A DNA stretch of 35,210 nucleotides, taken from the NCBI GenBank assembly GCA_937918955.1, contig CAKZRZ010000301.1, positions 1-35,210 on the forward strand, given 5' to 3'. This DNA comes from an uncultured Arenicella sp. GTDB taxonomy: Bacteria; Pseudomonadota; Gammaproteobacteria; Arenicellales; Arenicellaceae. The number at the start of each line of letters is the position of its first letter. Positions within the stretch are counted from its first letter, which is position 1. The notes beneath the pieces were generated by a model. It made no database searches and was not told where the DNA came from. It worked only from the letters and a program-made list of their open reading frames with translations. Made by a program: the position numbers and the translations under genes. Of this stretch, positions 7,771 to 15,775 are shown piece after piece.

Positions 7771-8619
7771 ATGCGCTGGCGAGGACGAAGACAAAGTAGA
7801 AACGTAGAAGATCGTAGGGGCCGGCCTATGATGCGGACAAAAAGGGGAGCGGGCGGTGGCGCCGCTATTTTGCTTATATTAGTGGGCTTGTTTTTCGGTG
7901 AAGATGTGCAAAAGGTTTTGTCTTTGTTTGTAGGCACTCAGAACCAGCACGTACAACAACCGTCAGCAAACAGAGCGAGTACCGCACAAAATGATGAAGC
8001 TGCGCAATTTGTGAGCACTATTCTGGCCGAAACTGAAGACACATGGAGCGCTATTTTTGCTCAGTCTGGGCAAACCTATCAACCTCCTAAACTTGTGCTG
8101 TATGAAGATCAGGTTCGTTCAGCATGTGGGGTTAATTCTGCAGCATCTGGCCCGTTTTATTGCCCGGGCGATTATCAAATATACATCGACCTTAGCTTTT
8201 TAAGTGACCTTAAACGAATGGGGGCATCAGGTGATTTTGCTTTTGCTTATGTCATAGCGCACGAAGTGGGTCACCACATTCAAAACATCGTTGGGATTGC
8301 CAGCGATGTTCGTCAACAACAGGCTCGTGCCTCGAAAGCAAAAGCAAATGCATTATCTGTCAACATGGAGTTGCAGGCTGATTGTTTCGCCGGTATCTGG
8401 ATCAACCATACCGAAAGGCGCAATACGATACTTGAAGCCGGTGATATTGAGGAAGGTATTCGTGCTGCCGAGGCGGTAGGTGATGATACGATTATGCGTC
8501 GAGCGGGGCGCGCTCCTCGACGTGAAAATTTTACTCACGGCAGCTCTAAGGAACGAATACATTGGTTTCAACAAGGTATGAAAACCGGCAGTATTCAGGC
8601 ATGTCAGACCTTCGGTTGA
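7771..8619 (+). CDS. ypfJ: Neutral zinc metallopeptidase, YpfJ family
   Basis: A 282-residue protein starting MRWRGRRQSRNVEDRRG, the hallmark N-terminus of the YpfJ/KPN_02809 family, followed by one membrane anchor (about 27-45, Gly/Leu/Ile-rich). The body should face the periplasm. The zinc motif HEVGHH is at 164-169, and E200 in ELQADCFAG is the probable third ligand. Length and motif order match the family, whose physiological substrate is not established. The ATG has a strong AGAGGGGG ribosome-binding site. It lies 53 bp after the HPt gene and could be read through from the cluster, but the family is widespread without such neighbours, so I do not count it as part of that system. It is convergent with ygfZ. 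Confidence 0.93.
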   Translation: MRWRGRRQSRNVEDRRGRPMMRTKRGAGGGAAILLILVGLFFGEDVQKVLSLFVGTQNQHVQQPSANRASTAQNDEAAQFVSTILAETEDTWSAIFAQSGQTYQPPKLVLYEDQVRSACGVNSAASGPFYCPGDYQIYIDLSFLSDLKRMGASGDFAFAYVIAHEVGHHIQNIVGIASDVRQQQARASKAKANALSVNMELQADCFAGIWINHTERRNTILEAGDIEEGIRAAEAVGDDTIMRRAGRAPRRENFTHGSSKERIHWFQQGMKTGSIQACQTFG

Positions 8620-8639
8620 GTATTAGCCAATTTTGAGTG

Positions 8640-8658
8640 CCGCGGCATGCGCATGCGG
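8640..8658. repeat. Palindromic element between convergent genes
   Basis: GCATGCGCATGC at 8645-8656 is a perfect 12-bp palindrome, and an alternative stem CCGC/GCGG (8640-8643 with 8655-8658) can also form. It lies between the convergent ypfJ and ygfZ genes. There is no T-tract, so it is not a classical rho-independent terminator, and its function is unknown. Confidence 0.35.
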
Positions 8659-8695
8659 TTAATGCCCGTATGCCCATGTCATTTAACTCATGACT

Positions 8696-9571
8696 CTAAG
8701 TTAAGTCGGAGATCTCATAGGCTTGACGCTCACTGATCCGCAGCTCACTACCAGATTCACTTCGTAATGTTGCACTTAGCATTTCCATACGAACCACTGC
8801 TAGAGCCTTGCCTTCGACAGCCGATACTACGTTACCAGCATTGCGTTCAGCACCATCAACGATGCTCACTATTTTTTCTCCGGCTATTGCAGTGGCGCTT
8901 TCGTGATTTGTTACGTCGCAAATAAACATTCGTTGTTTGAGTTTACCTAGATAGTGCATGCGTGCGACGATTTCTTGTCCGGTATAACAGCCTTTTCTAA
9001 AGTTGATTCCGTCAAGTAAATCCAAATTCACCATCTGCGGCACAAATAGCTCAACATTATCTGAGGTAATTGTAGGCTCTGCAGCTTCAATGCAACTTAA
9101 GGCCCAGGCTTCATCCGCGGAATTAGGGGTATCTTTGCTAATGGAGTCATTGTTAGTGGTCGAGACAGTCGCCTCTGGGTAAAAGTTAATTTTCAGAGCT
9201 CGCGTGCCATGATGTAGGAGGCGAGATTGATCTTCGCTCGTTATCGAAAATTTAGCGCTTTCTTGATTGAAGAGGGGGGAAATTTCGACCTGCTCGACAA
9301 CCTCAATCGTCACCTTGCTGCGCATTATGAACATTTTAAGCCGTTTGACGGTCGCCTCAAGCAAACTACTGTCAATTAGTGCGTAAACATCGTTATCTTC
9401 ACGCCAAAGCTGAAAAAGCGCTAGTAAACGACCTTTAGGGCTACAATAGCCGCTGAATTGCCACTGACCTTCAAGTGAGCTGAGGTCATTGGTTAACTGA
9501 CCTTGTAAAAAGCTTACGGTGTCGGTACCAGAGAATTTAAGTAATGAGATGTTGTTCAGTTTGCTTAGCAT
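8696..9571 (-). CDS. ygfZ: Folate-binding protein YgfZ, Fe-S cluster maintenance
   Basis: A 291-residue protein of the YgfZ/GcvT-like family, a tetrahydrofolate-binding protein that supports Fe-S enzymes. The diagnostic motif KGCYTGQE carries the conserved Cys (C195 in this numbering), and the N-terminus KFSGTDTVSFLQGQLTND is typical. I chose the ATG at 9571 because the resulting start (MLSKLNNISLLKFSG) matches the family. An in-frame ATG at 9631 would add 20 residues without conserved character, although it has AAGG just upstream, so the start is not certain. It is divergent from the SDHAF4-sdhCDAB-sdhE operon, whose SdhB carries three Fe-S clusters. The neighbourhood fits an Fe-S or flavoprotein maintenance role. 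Confidence 0.92.
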   Translation of the reverse strand: MLSKLNNISLLKFSGTDTVSFLQGQLTNDLSSLEGQWQFSGYCSPKGRLLALFQLWREDNDVYALIDSSLLEATVKRLKMFIMRSKVTIEVVEQVEISPLFNQESAKFSITSEDQSRLLHHGTRALKINFYPEATVSTTNNDSISKDTPNSADEAWALSCIEAAEPTITSDNVELFVPQMVNLDLLDGINFRKGCYTGQEIVARMHYLGKLKQRMFICDVTNHESATAIAGEKIVSIVDGAERNAGNVVSAVEGKALAVVRMEMLSATLRSESGSELRISERQAYEISDLT

Positions 9572-9683
9572 TTCAGATAGGTTTAACGATTGACATACGT
9601 GAAAAATAATAACAGCTCTGCATGCTATCATTGGCCTTGTCGAAAATCACTGATGTTGAGCGCCCATTTAGCGCCATAACGAT

Positions 9684-9920
9684 ATGACTAAAACTGATAA
9701 AGTAGCCCAAAGCGAGATCAATGCGGAGCGCGAGACACACTCGTCGGAAGGTATTTTACCGACACCCTCAGAGTCCCCACGCGATGATAAGAATAAGCAA
9801 CAAAGCTTCCAATTAAATAATGGCGCTTCTGCAAATGTCAAAGAGGTCGGAGGCCCCAAAGGCTTAGAACCGACTCGTTATGGCGATTGGGAATCAAAAG
9901 GGCGTTGTTACGATTTTTAG
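9684..9920 (+). CDS. Succinate dehydrogenase assembly factor 4 homologue (DUF1674)
   Basis: A 78-residue protein with a disordered, charged N-terminal half and the signature GGPKGLEPTRYGDWESKG ending in RCYDF. That C-terminal motif defines SDHAF4/DUF1674 proteins. In mitochondria SDHAF4 binds flavinylated SdhA and promotes its assembly with SdhB; bacterial homologues are usually found with sdh genes. Here it lies 305 bp upstream of sdhC on the same strand. sdhE, the other SdhA maturation factor, closes the operon. The assignment rests on the C-terminal motif and the position. An antisense open frame over it is a shadow. Confidence 0.9.
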   Translation: MTKTDKVAQSEINAERETHSSEGILPTPSESPRDDKNKQQSFQLNNGASANVKEVGGPKGLEPTRYGDWESKGRCYDF

Positions 9921-9985
9921 CCTATTCGGCTTTGCTGGGCTGGTTAGTTTTTGTCGTGATTCTTTTAGACAATGACGACACCTAA
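9887..9985 (+). CDS. Possible 32-residue membrane peptide overlapping the SDHAF4 gene end
   Basis: In a different frame from SDHAF4, a TTG at 9887 opens a 32-codon frame. It begins MGIKRALLRFLAY, continues through a hydrophobic segment (LLGWLVFVVILL) and ends DNDDT. Basic residues before and acidic residues after the hydrophobic stretch resemble a single-pass membrane peptide. The start is non-ATG and has no good ribosome-binding site, and part of the frame overlaps conserved SDHAF4 codons. It could be chance. Confidence 0.2.
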   Translation: MGIKRALLRFLAYSALLGWLVFVVILLDNDDT

Positions 9986-10225
9986 TCGACAAAAGTATCT
10001 GCAATTCGCTTTAGTTCGGCTCGATAAAGAGTAAATATCGTTATTTAGTAGATAAATGCTGGCTAAAACCAAAGTTTTCAGTCTTCGAACTGCCACTTAG
10101 GCGGCAGTTGTTGTAGAATGCGCGCAGCTTGAGAGCAGCTATTTTTGGGCCTTTTCAATATCGAGCCAGATATTGGCCCTGCGTAAAAGAATTCTAAACC
10201 GTTCAAAACAAGAGTAACTCTGATT
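9986..10225. promoter_or_regulatory. Leader region of sdhCDAB
   Basis: Together with the end of the possible small frame this is a 305-bp stretch without a firm gene. It contains a hairpin AACTGCC/GGCAGTT (10088-10094 with 10103-10109, 8-nt loop) without a T-tract. Directly after it is TAGAATGCGCG at 10114-10124, which looks like a -10 box followed by a GC-rich discriminator. No good -35 is visible at the usual spacing. If used, transcription would start about 100 bp upstream of sdhC. Confidence 0.35.
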
Positions 10226-10612
10226 ATGCAAAAAGAGAGACCCCTTTCTCCCCACCTGTCGGTGTACAAGCCGCAGATCACCATGGTGTTATCGATCACA
10301 CATCGTATCATGGGTTCATTCCTCGCGATTAGCACACCAGTATTGATTTATTGGTTGATGGCAATTGCTTCCGGCCCAGAAACCTATGCTGAGCTGCAAG
10401 CTGTGTTTTCTCACTGGTTTGCCAAGCTATTCCTTTTAGCGTGGGCATTCGCTTTTTTCTATCACATGTGTAACGGTGTGCGCCATTTATTTTGGGACGC
10501 TGGCAAGGGTTACGACATGGAAAACCTATATAAATCAGGCTACGTAGTAGTCGGAGTGGCCTCGGTTCTAACCTTGATCACTGTTATTGTTGCCCTTAAT
10601 GGAGGTGTCTAA
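10226..10612 (+). CDS. sdhC: Succinate dehydrogenase cytochrome b556 subunit
   Basis: A 128-residue membrane anchor of succinate:quinone oxidoreductase (complex II). The N-terminus ERPLSPHLSVY and the helix-I segment SITHRIMG are diagnostic. Three membrane helices follow. H80 in FYHMCNGVRHLFWD aligns with the haem b ligand H84 of E. coli SdhC. It is the first structural gene of sdhCDAB, and its stop codon overlaps the sdhD start by one base. Confidence 0.97.
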   Translation: MQKERPLSPHLSVYKPQITMVLSITHRIMGSFLAISTPVLIYWLMAIASGPETYAELQAVFSHWFAKLFLLAWAFAFFYHMCNGVRHLFWDAGKGYDMENLYKSGYVVVGVASVLTLITVIVALNGGV

Positions 10613-10992
10613 TGAAATATCGTAGTCCACTCTCTAAAGCCACAGGCCTTGGCTCGGCAAAGCACGGTTTTTCGCATTGGTGGTGGCAGCGTGTTACCGC
10701 TATCGCCTTAATTCCGATGGGCCTTTGGTTTGTTATCTCGATTTTATCACTGGCTAACGGCACGCATGCCCAAGCCCAAGCTTGGTTAAGCTCGCCGGTA
10801 AATGCTGCGATAGTATTGCTGTTCACATTGACGGCGTTATTCCACGCGCAAACTGGCCTGCAAGTAGTTATAGAAGACTACGTGCCGACTAAGTGGATTA
10901 ATCTAGTTTTGCTTTTAAGTACAAAATTCGCAGCAGTAGTTATGGCCGTATTAGCCGTCATTGCTGTTCTAAAAGTTGCTGTAGGAGGCTGA
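10612..10992 (+). CDS. sdhD: Succinate dehydrogenase hydrophobic membrane anchor subunit
   Basis: A 126-residue three-helix subunit that completes the haem b and ubiquinone sites of complex II with SdhC. HWWWQRVTA (22-30) is the conserved first-helix motif. H78 in HAQTGLQVVIEDY aligns with the haem ligand H71 of E. coli SdhD, and Y90 aligns with its quinone-site Tyr83. The ATG overlaps the sdhC stop (TAATG), indicating translational coupling. The 3' end carries GGAGG, which serves as the ribosome-binding site of sdhA. Confidence 0.96.
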   Translation: MKYRSPLSKATGLGSAKHGFSHWWWQRVTAIALIPMGLWFVISILSLANGTHAQAQAWLSSPVNAAIVLLFTLTALFHAQTGLQVVIEDYVPTKWINLVLLLSTKFAAVVMAVLAVIAVLKVAVGG

Positions 10993-10995
10993 CTC

Positions 10996-12783
10996 GTGAA
11001 AGGCGATTATCAAATTATTGATCACTCATTCGATGTTGTAGTGGTCGGCGCCGGCGGTGCCGGTTTGCGTGCCACATTTGGCATGGCATCAGCTGGTTTA
11101 TCAACTGCATGTTTAACCAAAGTATTTCCAACTCGAAGTCATACTGTTGCCGCGCAAGGGGGTATGAGTGCTGCATTGGGTAATATGAGCGAAGACGATT
11201 GGCGCTTCCATATGTATGACACGGTCAAGGGCTCTGATTGGTTGGGTGACCAAGATTCAATTGAGTACATGTGCCGTAATGCGCCAGCGGCGGTCTATGA
11301 GTTAGAGCACTATGGAGTGCCGTTCTCTCGTACCGAAGAAGGCAAGATCTACCAGCGAGCATTCGGTGGTATGACAACTCACTATGGTGAAGGCCAAGCA
11401 TTACGTACCTGTGCGGCGGCTGACCGAACTGGCCACGCGATTCTACACACCCTTTATCAACAAGCCCTTAAGCACGATGCACAATTTTTCATCGAGTTCT
11501 TCGCGCTTGACTTAATAATGGAAGATGGAGAATGTCGCGGTGTTATGGCCATTGATATGGCTACCGGGATTATTCACCGCTACCGCGCTAAGCAAGTTGT
11601 ATTAGCCACCGGCGGATATGGACGGTCTTACTTCTCAGCGACGTCGGCTCATACCTGTACGGGTGACGGCAATGCCATGGTCTTGCGAGCTGGCTTGCCA
11701 CTTCAAGATATGGAGTTTGTTCAATTCCATCCGACTGGTATATACGGCGCGGGCTGTTTGATCACAGAGGGAGCGCGTGGTGAAGGTGGTTACTTGACCA
11801 ACTCAGAAGGCGAGCGTTTTATGGAGCGTTATGCACCAAACGCAAAAGACTTGGCGTCGCGTGATGTTGTTTCTCGGTCTATGACAATTGAAATCAACGA
11901 AGGCCGGGGCGTTGGACCTGATAAAGATCACATCTATTTACATCTTGAGCACTTAGGTGCTGAGTTACTAGACGAGCGTTTACCAGGCATCTCTGAATCA
12001 GCTAAGATTTTCGCTGGTGTAGATGTAACTAAAGAGCCAATCCCAGTATTGCCCACGGTGCATTACAACATGGGTGGCATCCCAACAAATTATCATGGCG
12101 AAGTTCTAACTCTCAAAGATGGTGACCCAGACAGTGTGGTACCAGGTTTGATGGCCATTGGTGAAGCGGCATGTGTTTCTGTGCACGGCGCCAATCGTTT
12201 AGGTTCGAATTCTTTGCTTGATTTGATTGTGTTCGGTCGAGCTGCTGCGCTACGTGCTAAAGATACGGTTGATCCAAGTGAGCCAATGTCTAGCTTTAGT
12301 GATGACGCTGGCCAAGCGACGTTAGAGCGCCTAGACAAACTACGTTATGCTGATGGTTCACGTTCAACCGCTGAAATTCGATTAGAAATGCAACGTACTA
12401 TGCAAGCGCATTGTGCTGTATTTCGCACTGGCGAAGTGATGGATCAAGGTGTTGAAAAACTAGCGGCGACTGCGGCGACTTTTGCGGATGTGAAAACCAC
12501 TGATCGTGGCTTGATTTGGAATACTGATTTAATCGAAACGCTTGAGCTAGAAAACTTACTTAGCCAAGCGGTTGTGACCATGAATTCTGCGGCTAATCGT
12601 GACGAAAGTCGAGGCGCTCATGCTCGGGACGATATGCCAGATCGCGATGACGAAAACTGGATGAAACACACGCTTACTTGGTGCGATGACCAGCATAATA
12701 CGACCATCGATTTTCGCCCAGTTCACTCATACACGATGACGGATGATGTCGAGTACATCAAGCCCAAGCCCCGCGTTTACTAA
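10996..12783 (+). CDS. sdhA: Succinate dehydrogenase flavoprotein subunit
   Basis: A 595-residue catalytic subunit that oxidises succinate to fumarate in the TCA cycle, on the cytoplasmic face of the membrane. The FAD-binding GAGGAG is at 18-23. H49 in [10 protein letters not shown] aligns with the His that carries covalent FAD (H45 in E. coli). Active-site segments [21 protein letters not shown] and [13 protein letters not shown] are intact. Translation starts at GTG 10996, preceded by a strong GTAGGAGG in the end of sdhD. The gene is full length for the family. Two SdhA maturation factors, SDHAF4 and SdhE, flank the operon. Confidence 0.98.
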   Translation: MKGDYQIIDHSFDVVVVGAGGAGLRATFGMASAGLSTACLTKVFPTRSHTVAAQGGMSAALGNMSEDDWRFHMYDTVKGSDWLGDQDSIEYMCRNAPAAVYELEHYGVPFSRTEEGKIYQRAFGGMTTHYGEGQALRTCAAADRTGHAILHTLYQQALKHDAQFFIEFFALDLIMEDGECRGVMAIDMATGIIHRYRAKQVVLATGGYGRSYFSATSAHTCTGDGNAMVLRAGLPLQDMEFVQFHPTGIYGAGCLITEGARGEGGYLTNSEGERFMERYAPNAKDLASRDVVSRSMTIEINEGRGVGPDKDHIYLHLEHLGAELLDERLPGISESAKIFAGVDVTKEPIPVLPTVHYNMGGIPTNYHGEVLTLKDGDPDSVVPGLMAIGEAACVSVHGANRLGSNSLLDLIVFGRAAALRAKDTVDPSEPMSSFSDDAGQATLERLDKLRYADGSRSTAEIRLEMQRTMQAHCAVFRTGEVMDQGVEKLAATAATFADVKTTDRGLIWNTDLIETLELENLLSQAVVTMNSAANRDESRGAHARDDMPDRDDENWMKHTLTWCDDQHNTTIDFRPVHSYTMTDDVEYIKPKPRVY

Positions 12784-12822
12784 AAATTGCGCGTATATTA
12801 AAGGTTTAAGAGGAGTTTAAAA

Positions 12823-13605
12823 ATGGCTGAATTTACCTTACCAAAGAATTCTAGAATCGAAAAAGGCGAACATTACCCCGCGCCAAGCGGTGCCACGAAT
12901 GTGCGTTCGTTTAAGATTTACCGTTGGTCTCCAGACGACGATAAGAACCCGCACACAGATACCTACGATATTGATATGGATAACTGTGGGCCAATGGTTC
13001 TTGACGCCTTAATCAAGATCAAAAATGAAATCGACCCAACGCTGACTTTCCGTCGCTCATGTCGCGAAGGCATTTGTGGTTCATGTGCAATGAATATCGA
13101 CGGCACCAACACATTGGCCTGCACTAAAGGTGTAGATGAGTGTAAAGGTGACGTGGCTGTTTATCCGCTTCCTCACATGTCGGTGGTTAAAGATTTGGTG
13201 CCAGATATGACTCACTTCTATGCGCAATACGCATCGGTTGAGCCATGGTTGAAAACCAAAACTCCAGTGTCGTTAGCTGCTGAGCGTTTGCAGTCAAAAG
13301 AAGACCGCGAAAAGCTTGATGGCTTATATGAGTGTATCTTGTGTGCTTGTTGCTCGACTTCATGCCCAAGCTACTGGTGGAATAGCAATAAGTATCTAGG
13401 CCCTGCAATTCTATTGCAAAGCTATCGTTGGCTAGCTGACAGCCGCGACGAAGCAACTGGAGAGCGCTTGGATTCACTTGAAGATCCGTTCAAGTTATAT
13501 CGCTGCCATACCATTATGAACTGTACTAATACATGTCCAAAAGGTTTGAATCCAGGCAAGGCTATTGGCGAAATCAAGAAAATGATTGCTGAGCGTTCGC
13601 TTTAG
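12823..13605 (+). CDS. sdhB: Succinate dehydrogenase iron-sulfur subunit
   Basis: A 260-residue subunit carrying electrons from FAD to ubiquinone through three clusters. The [2Fe-2S] ligands are C80, C85, C88 and C100 (CREGICGSC). C171, C174 and C177 (CILCACC) begin the [4Fe-4S] site, which is completed by C238. C181, C228 and C234 fit the [3Fe-4S] site. AGAGGAG lies just upstream of the ATG. It follows sdhA by 39 bp and precedes sdhE by 53 bp. Confidence 0.97.
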   Translation: MAEFTLPKNSRIEKGEHYPAPSGATNVRSFKIYRWSPDDDKNPHTDTYDIDMDNCGPMVLDALIKIKNEIDPTLTFRRSCREGICGSCAMNIDGTNTLACTKGVDECKGDVAVYPLPHMSVVKDLVPDMTHFYAQYASVEPWLKTKTPVSLAAERLQSKEDREKLDGLYECILCACCSTSCPSYWWNSNKYLGPAILLQSYRWLADSRDEATGERLDSLEDPFKLYRCHTIMNCTNTCPKGLNPGKAIGEIKKMIAERSL

Positions 13606-13658
13606 ATTCTTTTAAAGCGACAAAGCCAGTTTTACTATTAGAAAACGATTAATAACAC

Positions 13659-13901
13659 ATGCTTGATGCAAAACAACTAGTGTGGCGCTGCCGACGTGGC
13701 GTTCGAGAGTTAGACGTGTTGTTTAATCGCTTTCTAGATAGCGACTATCAATCTCTAAGCAGCGCTGAGCAACTCGATTTTCAGCGCTTGCTTGACGTAC
13801 AAGACCCAGTAATCATGGATTGGTTATTTGGCAAATATGATGCCGAGGATGATGGCATCGCCGCGATCGTGGCTCGGCTGAAGGTTCTTTCAGGGCTATA
13901 G
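13659..13901 (+). CDS. sdhE: FAD assembly factor SdhE
   Basis: An 80-residue helical protein of the SdhE/Sdh5 (YgfY) family, which promotes covalent attachment of FAD to SdhA. The signature RRGVRELD (12-19) contains the conserved RG pair, and DPVIMDWLFG matches the family's C-terminal half. The length is normal. The ATG at 13659 has no clear ribosome-binding site, but no other start fits. It is the last gene of the sdh operon and is convergent with the damaged SDR gene. Confidence 0.95.
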   Translation: MLDAKQLVWRCRRGVRELDVLFNRFLDSDYQSLSSAEQLDFQRLLDVQDPVIMDWLFGKYDAEDDGIAAIVARLKVLSGL

Positions 13902-13921
13902 ACGCTATTGCGTTTGACGCT

Positions 13922-13961
13922 TAGCGCCCGCCGGAGCCTTCTAGCGTCCGCCGGAGACTTC
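13922..13961. repeat. 20-bp imperfect tandem duplication at the 3' end of the SDR gene
   Basis: TAGCGCCCGCCGGAGCCTTC (13922-13941) is followed directly by TAGCGTCCGCCGGAGACTTC (13942-13961), with two differences. On the minus strand the second unit encodes the SDR C-terminus (EVSGGR) and its stop. The first is a copy lying just downstream of the stop. Confidence 0.85.
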
Positions 13962-14687
13962 GATAAACGCCCCAGTGGTATAACTTGATTGATCTGAAAT
14001 TAACCATGAGACCGCCGCAGCAACTTCACTTGCGTCGCCGCCACGTTTTATTGGCAGTGAGCTTTTCAATCTATCCACTCGGTCGGCTTCGCCGCCTGAA
14101 GCGTGCATGTCTGTGTAGATAAATCCCGGCCGTACTGCGTTTACTCGAATTGATTCATCAGCAACTTCTGCTGCAAGACCGATGGTCAATGTATCGATGG
14201 CGCCTTTAGATGCCGCCTAGTCGATGTATTCGTTCGCAGCACCAAGTCTTGCTGCAGCGGAGGACACATTTACGATAACCCCGCCGTCGCCACCGTTCTT
14301 CGGTGACATTCTGCTAATCGCATATTTGCTGCATAGGAAAGTGCCTGTGACATTGGTTGCTAGCACTTCATTTATACGTTGCGCATTCATATCAACCAAT
14401 CTACTTTGTTGCCGAAGAATTCCTGCGTTGTTAACGAGTGCGAAAAGTTGGCCTAATTGTCGATCTGACTGCTCGAACAATCCCTTAACCTGCTGCTCAT
14501 TAGATACATCTGCTTGGACTGCGATAGCGTTTCGGCCCAGCGATTCAATTTGCTTAACAATTTGGTTTGCTGCGGCTTGGTCGCGATGATAGTTAACGCA
14601 AATATTGAAACCGTCATTGGCCAATCTTATTGCTGTTGCTGCGCCAATTCCTCGGCTTGAACCGGTGATGATCGCAACTTTGCTCAT
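13941..14687 (-). pseudogene. SDR-family oxidoreductase interrupted by a TAG at the catalytic tyrosine
   Basis: A short-chain dehydrogenase/reductase of FabG-like type, 248 codons plus stop. The NAD(P)-binding TGSSRGIG (near 8-15), NNAG, the substrate Ser in NVSSAAA and the catalytic Lys in AASKGAID are all present. Between EYID and AASKG, at codon 157, there is a TAG (14219-14217) exactly where the catalytic Tyr of YxxxK belongs. The reading frame is unbroken on both sides, so one base change from TAC or TAT explains it. As written, translation stops after 156 residues, before the active site. It lies 36 bp downstream of the LysR gene on the same strand. It could be a recent nonsense mutation, a sequencing error or, less likely, readthrough. 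Substrate unknown. Confidence 0.85.
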
Positions 14688-14723
14688 GGCTAGGCTGTCA
14701 GCTGATCTCTTGTCCGAGAGCTA

Positions 14724-15656
14724 TTAAACCAGAACGCCTTCGGTAAAACTATCAACGATTAGCTTAGTTAAGTATTGGTGCAGCGCCGAGTTTTTTGTTC
14801 TAACGTGTTGAACTAGGGTAAGAGCGTCAATCTTTAGATTGATTAAGTCGTCTAAGGGCTTGCTTACGAAATGGTCGCTAACAAGTGACGAGTCCATCAG
14901 TCGATCTGAGGCAATCATTAACATGTCGGTCTCGCGTAAGGTTTCGAGGCAAACAAGAAGATTGGTCGTTAGAAAAGGAACATTCGATAAAATCCCGAAC
15001 GATGCAAACAGCTTCTGCATTTCTTCGCGGGTGGTCTCAAAGTTAGGAAAGTACACCGCCATGTGCTGATATTCGCGGCGAAGTTCGAGCGTAATATGGT
15101 CCACTTCAGCCAAAGGATGGTCTTTGCGCATATATAGAACAGGCTTGATGTTCATAAGCTTGTGCGTGACAAAATCATCGCTGAATTTGTTCTTCGCAAC
15201 GATAGCAAAATCTAGGCTTCCAGAACGTAGGCGTTCTTCCCATTTGTCATCGATATTTTGGCTGATCAACATCAATTTAGGCGCATTTTGCCTTAGTTTG
15301 TTGATGAAGGTTGGCATGCCAACGCTGGCAGAGGTACCTAGCGTTGCTAAAGATATGGTCGCCGCCGTATTGACTGGGTCAAACTCTTGATTGGTGACCA
15401 TCAGCTCAGTCAGCTGGCTCAAAATATGGTTAACAGGCTTTTCTAGCTCCAGAGTCTTGGGCGTAGGCGTTAAACCATGTGACGAGCGTACGAATAGTTC
15501 ATCGTCAATTAGGTTTCGCAAGCGATTAAGCGTTTTGCTCATCGCTGGTTGAGTTACGAACAGGCGTTCAGCGGCGCGGGTTACATTCTTTTCTTGCATT
15601 AACACTTGAAACGCAACTAAAAGATTCAGGTCAATCCTAGATAAGGGATCTTGCAT
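14724..15656 (-). CDS. LysR-family transcriptional regulator
   Basis: A 310-residue regulator. The N-terminal winged helix begins RIDLNLLVAFQVL and has the helix-turn-helix NVTRAAERLFVTQPAMSKTL (24-43). DELFVRSSHGLTPT is typical of the NodD/LeuO-type branch. The effector-binding domain (about 95-300) is complete and has no other recognisable motif, so the ligand is unknown. The gene is immediately upstream of the SDR gene on the same strand, which is its most likely target in addition to itself. A dyad with a T-N11-A core lies 34-50 bp upstream of its start. Confidence 0.93.
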   Translation of the reverse strand: MQDPLSRIDLNLLVAFQVLMQEKNVTRAAERLFVTQPAMSKTLNRLRNLIDDELFVRSSHGLTPTPKTLELEKPVNHILSQLTELMVTNQEFDPVNTAATISLATLGTSASVGMPTFINKLRQNAPKLMLISQNIDDKWEERLRSGSLDFAIVAKNKFSDDFVTHKLMNIKPVLYMRKDHPLAEVDHITLELRREYQHMAVYFPNFETTREEMQKLFASFGILSNVPFLTTNLLVCLETLRETDMLMIASDRLMDSSLVSDHFVSKPLDDLINLKIDALTLVQHVRTKNSALHQYLTKLIVDSFTEGVLV

Positions 15657-15689
15657 ACTTACACCAAAGCAGGGTTGTTCTTAACGTTC

Positions 15690-15706
15690 CATAATTTTAG
15701 GTTATG
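15690..15706 (-). promoter_or_regulatory. Candidate LysR-type operator upstream of the LysR gene
   Basis: CATAA-N7-TTATG is a 17-bp interrupted dyad containing the T-N11-A core of LysR-type binding sites. It sits 34-50 bp upstream of the LysR start codon, where an autoregulatory site could be expected. The region is AT-rich, so a chance match is possible. Confidence 0.35.
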
Positions 15707-15775
15707 ATGATAAGGAAATAAACCGCTATTTTAGAATATTGTCTCCTTCTAAAAAAAACTGTGTTTTAAAGCTCT

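Noticed and set aside
7771-8619. Zinc metallopeptidase as a seventh member of the GTPase/phosphorelay cluster
   Set aside because: The YpfJ family is widespread in unrelated contexts, and the gene has its own strong ribosome-binding site; proximity alone is not enough.
8640-8658. Terminator between ypfJ and ygfZ
   Set aside because: The palindrome is short and has no T-tract on either strand; listed only as a palindromic element.
9668-9859. Minus-strand open frame antisense to the SDHAF4 gene
   Set aside because: It overlaps a gene with a clear conserved motif, has no recognisable features and looks like a shadow frame.
10088-10109. Riboswitch or attenuator upstream of sdhC
   Set aside because: There is only a 7-bp hairpin, with no T-tract, leader peptide or recognisable aptamer features.
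14217-14687. Reading the SDR locus as two separate small genes (13941-14189 and 14217-14687)
   Set aside because: Both halves are in the same frame, are separated by a single TAG and together make one full-length SDR; neither half has a complete active site.
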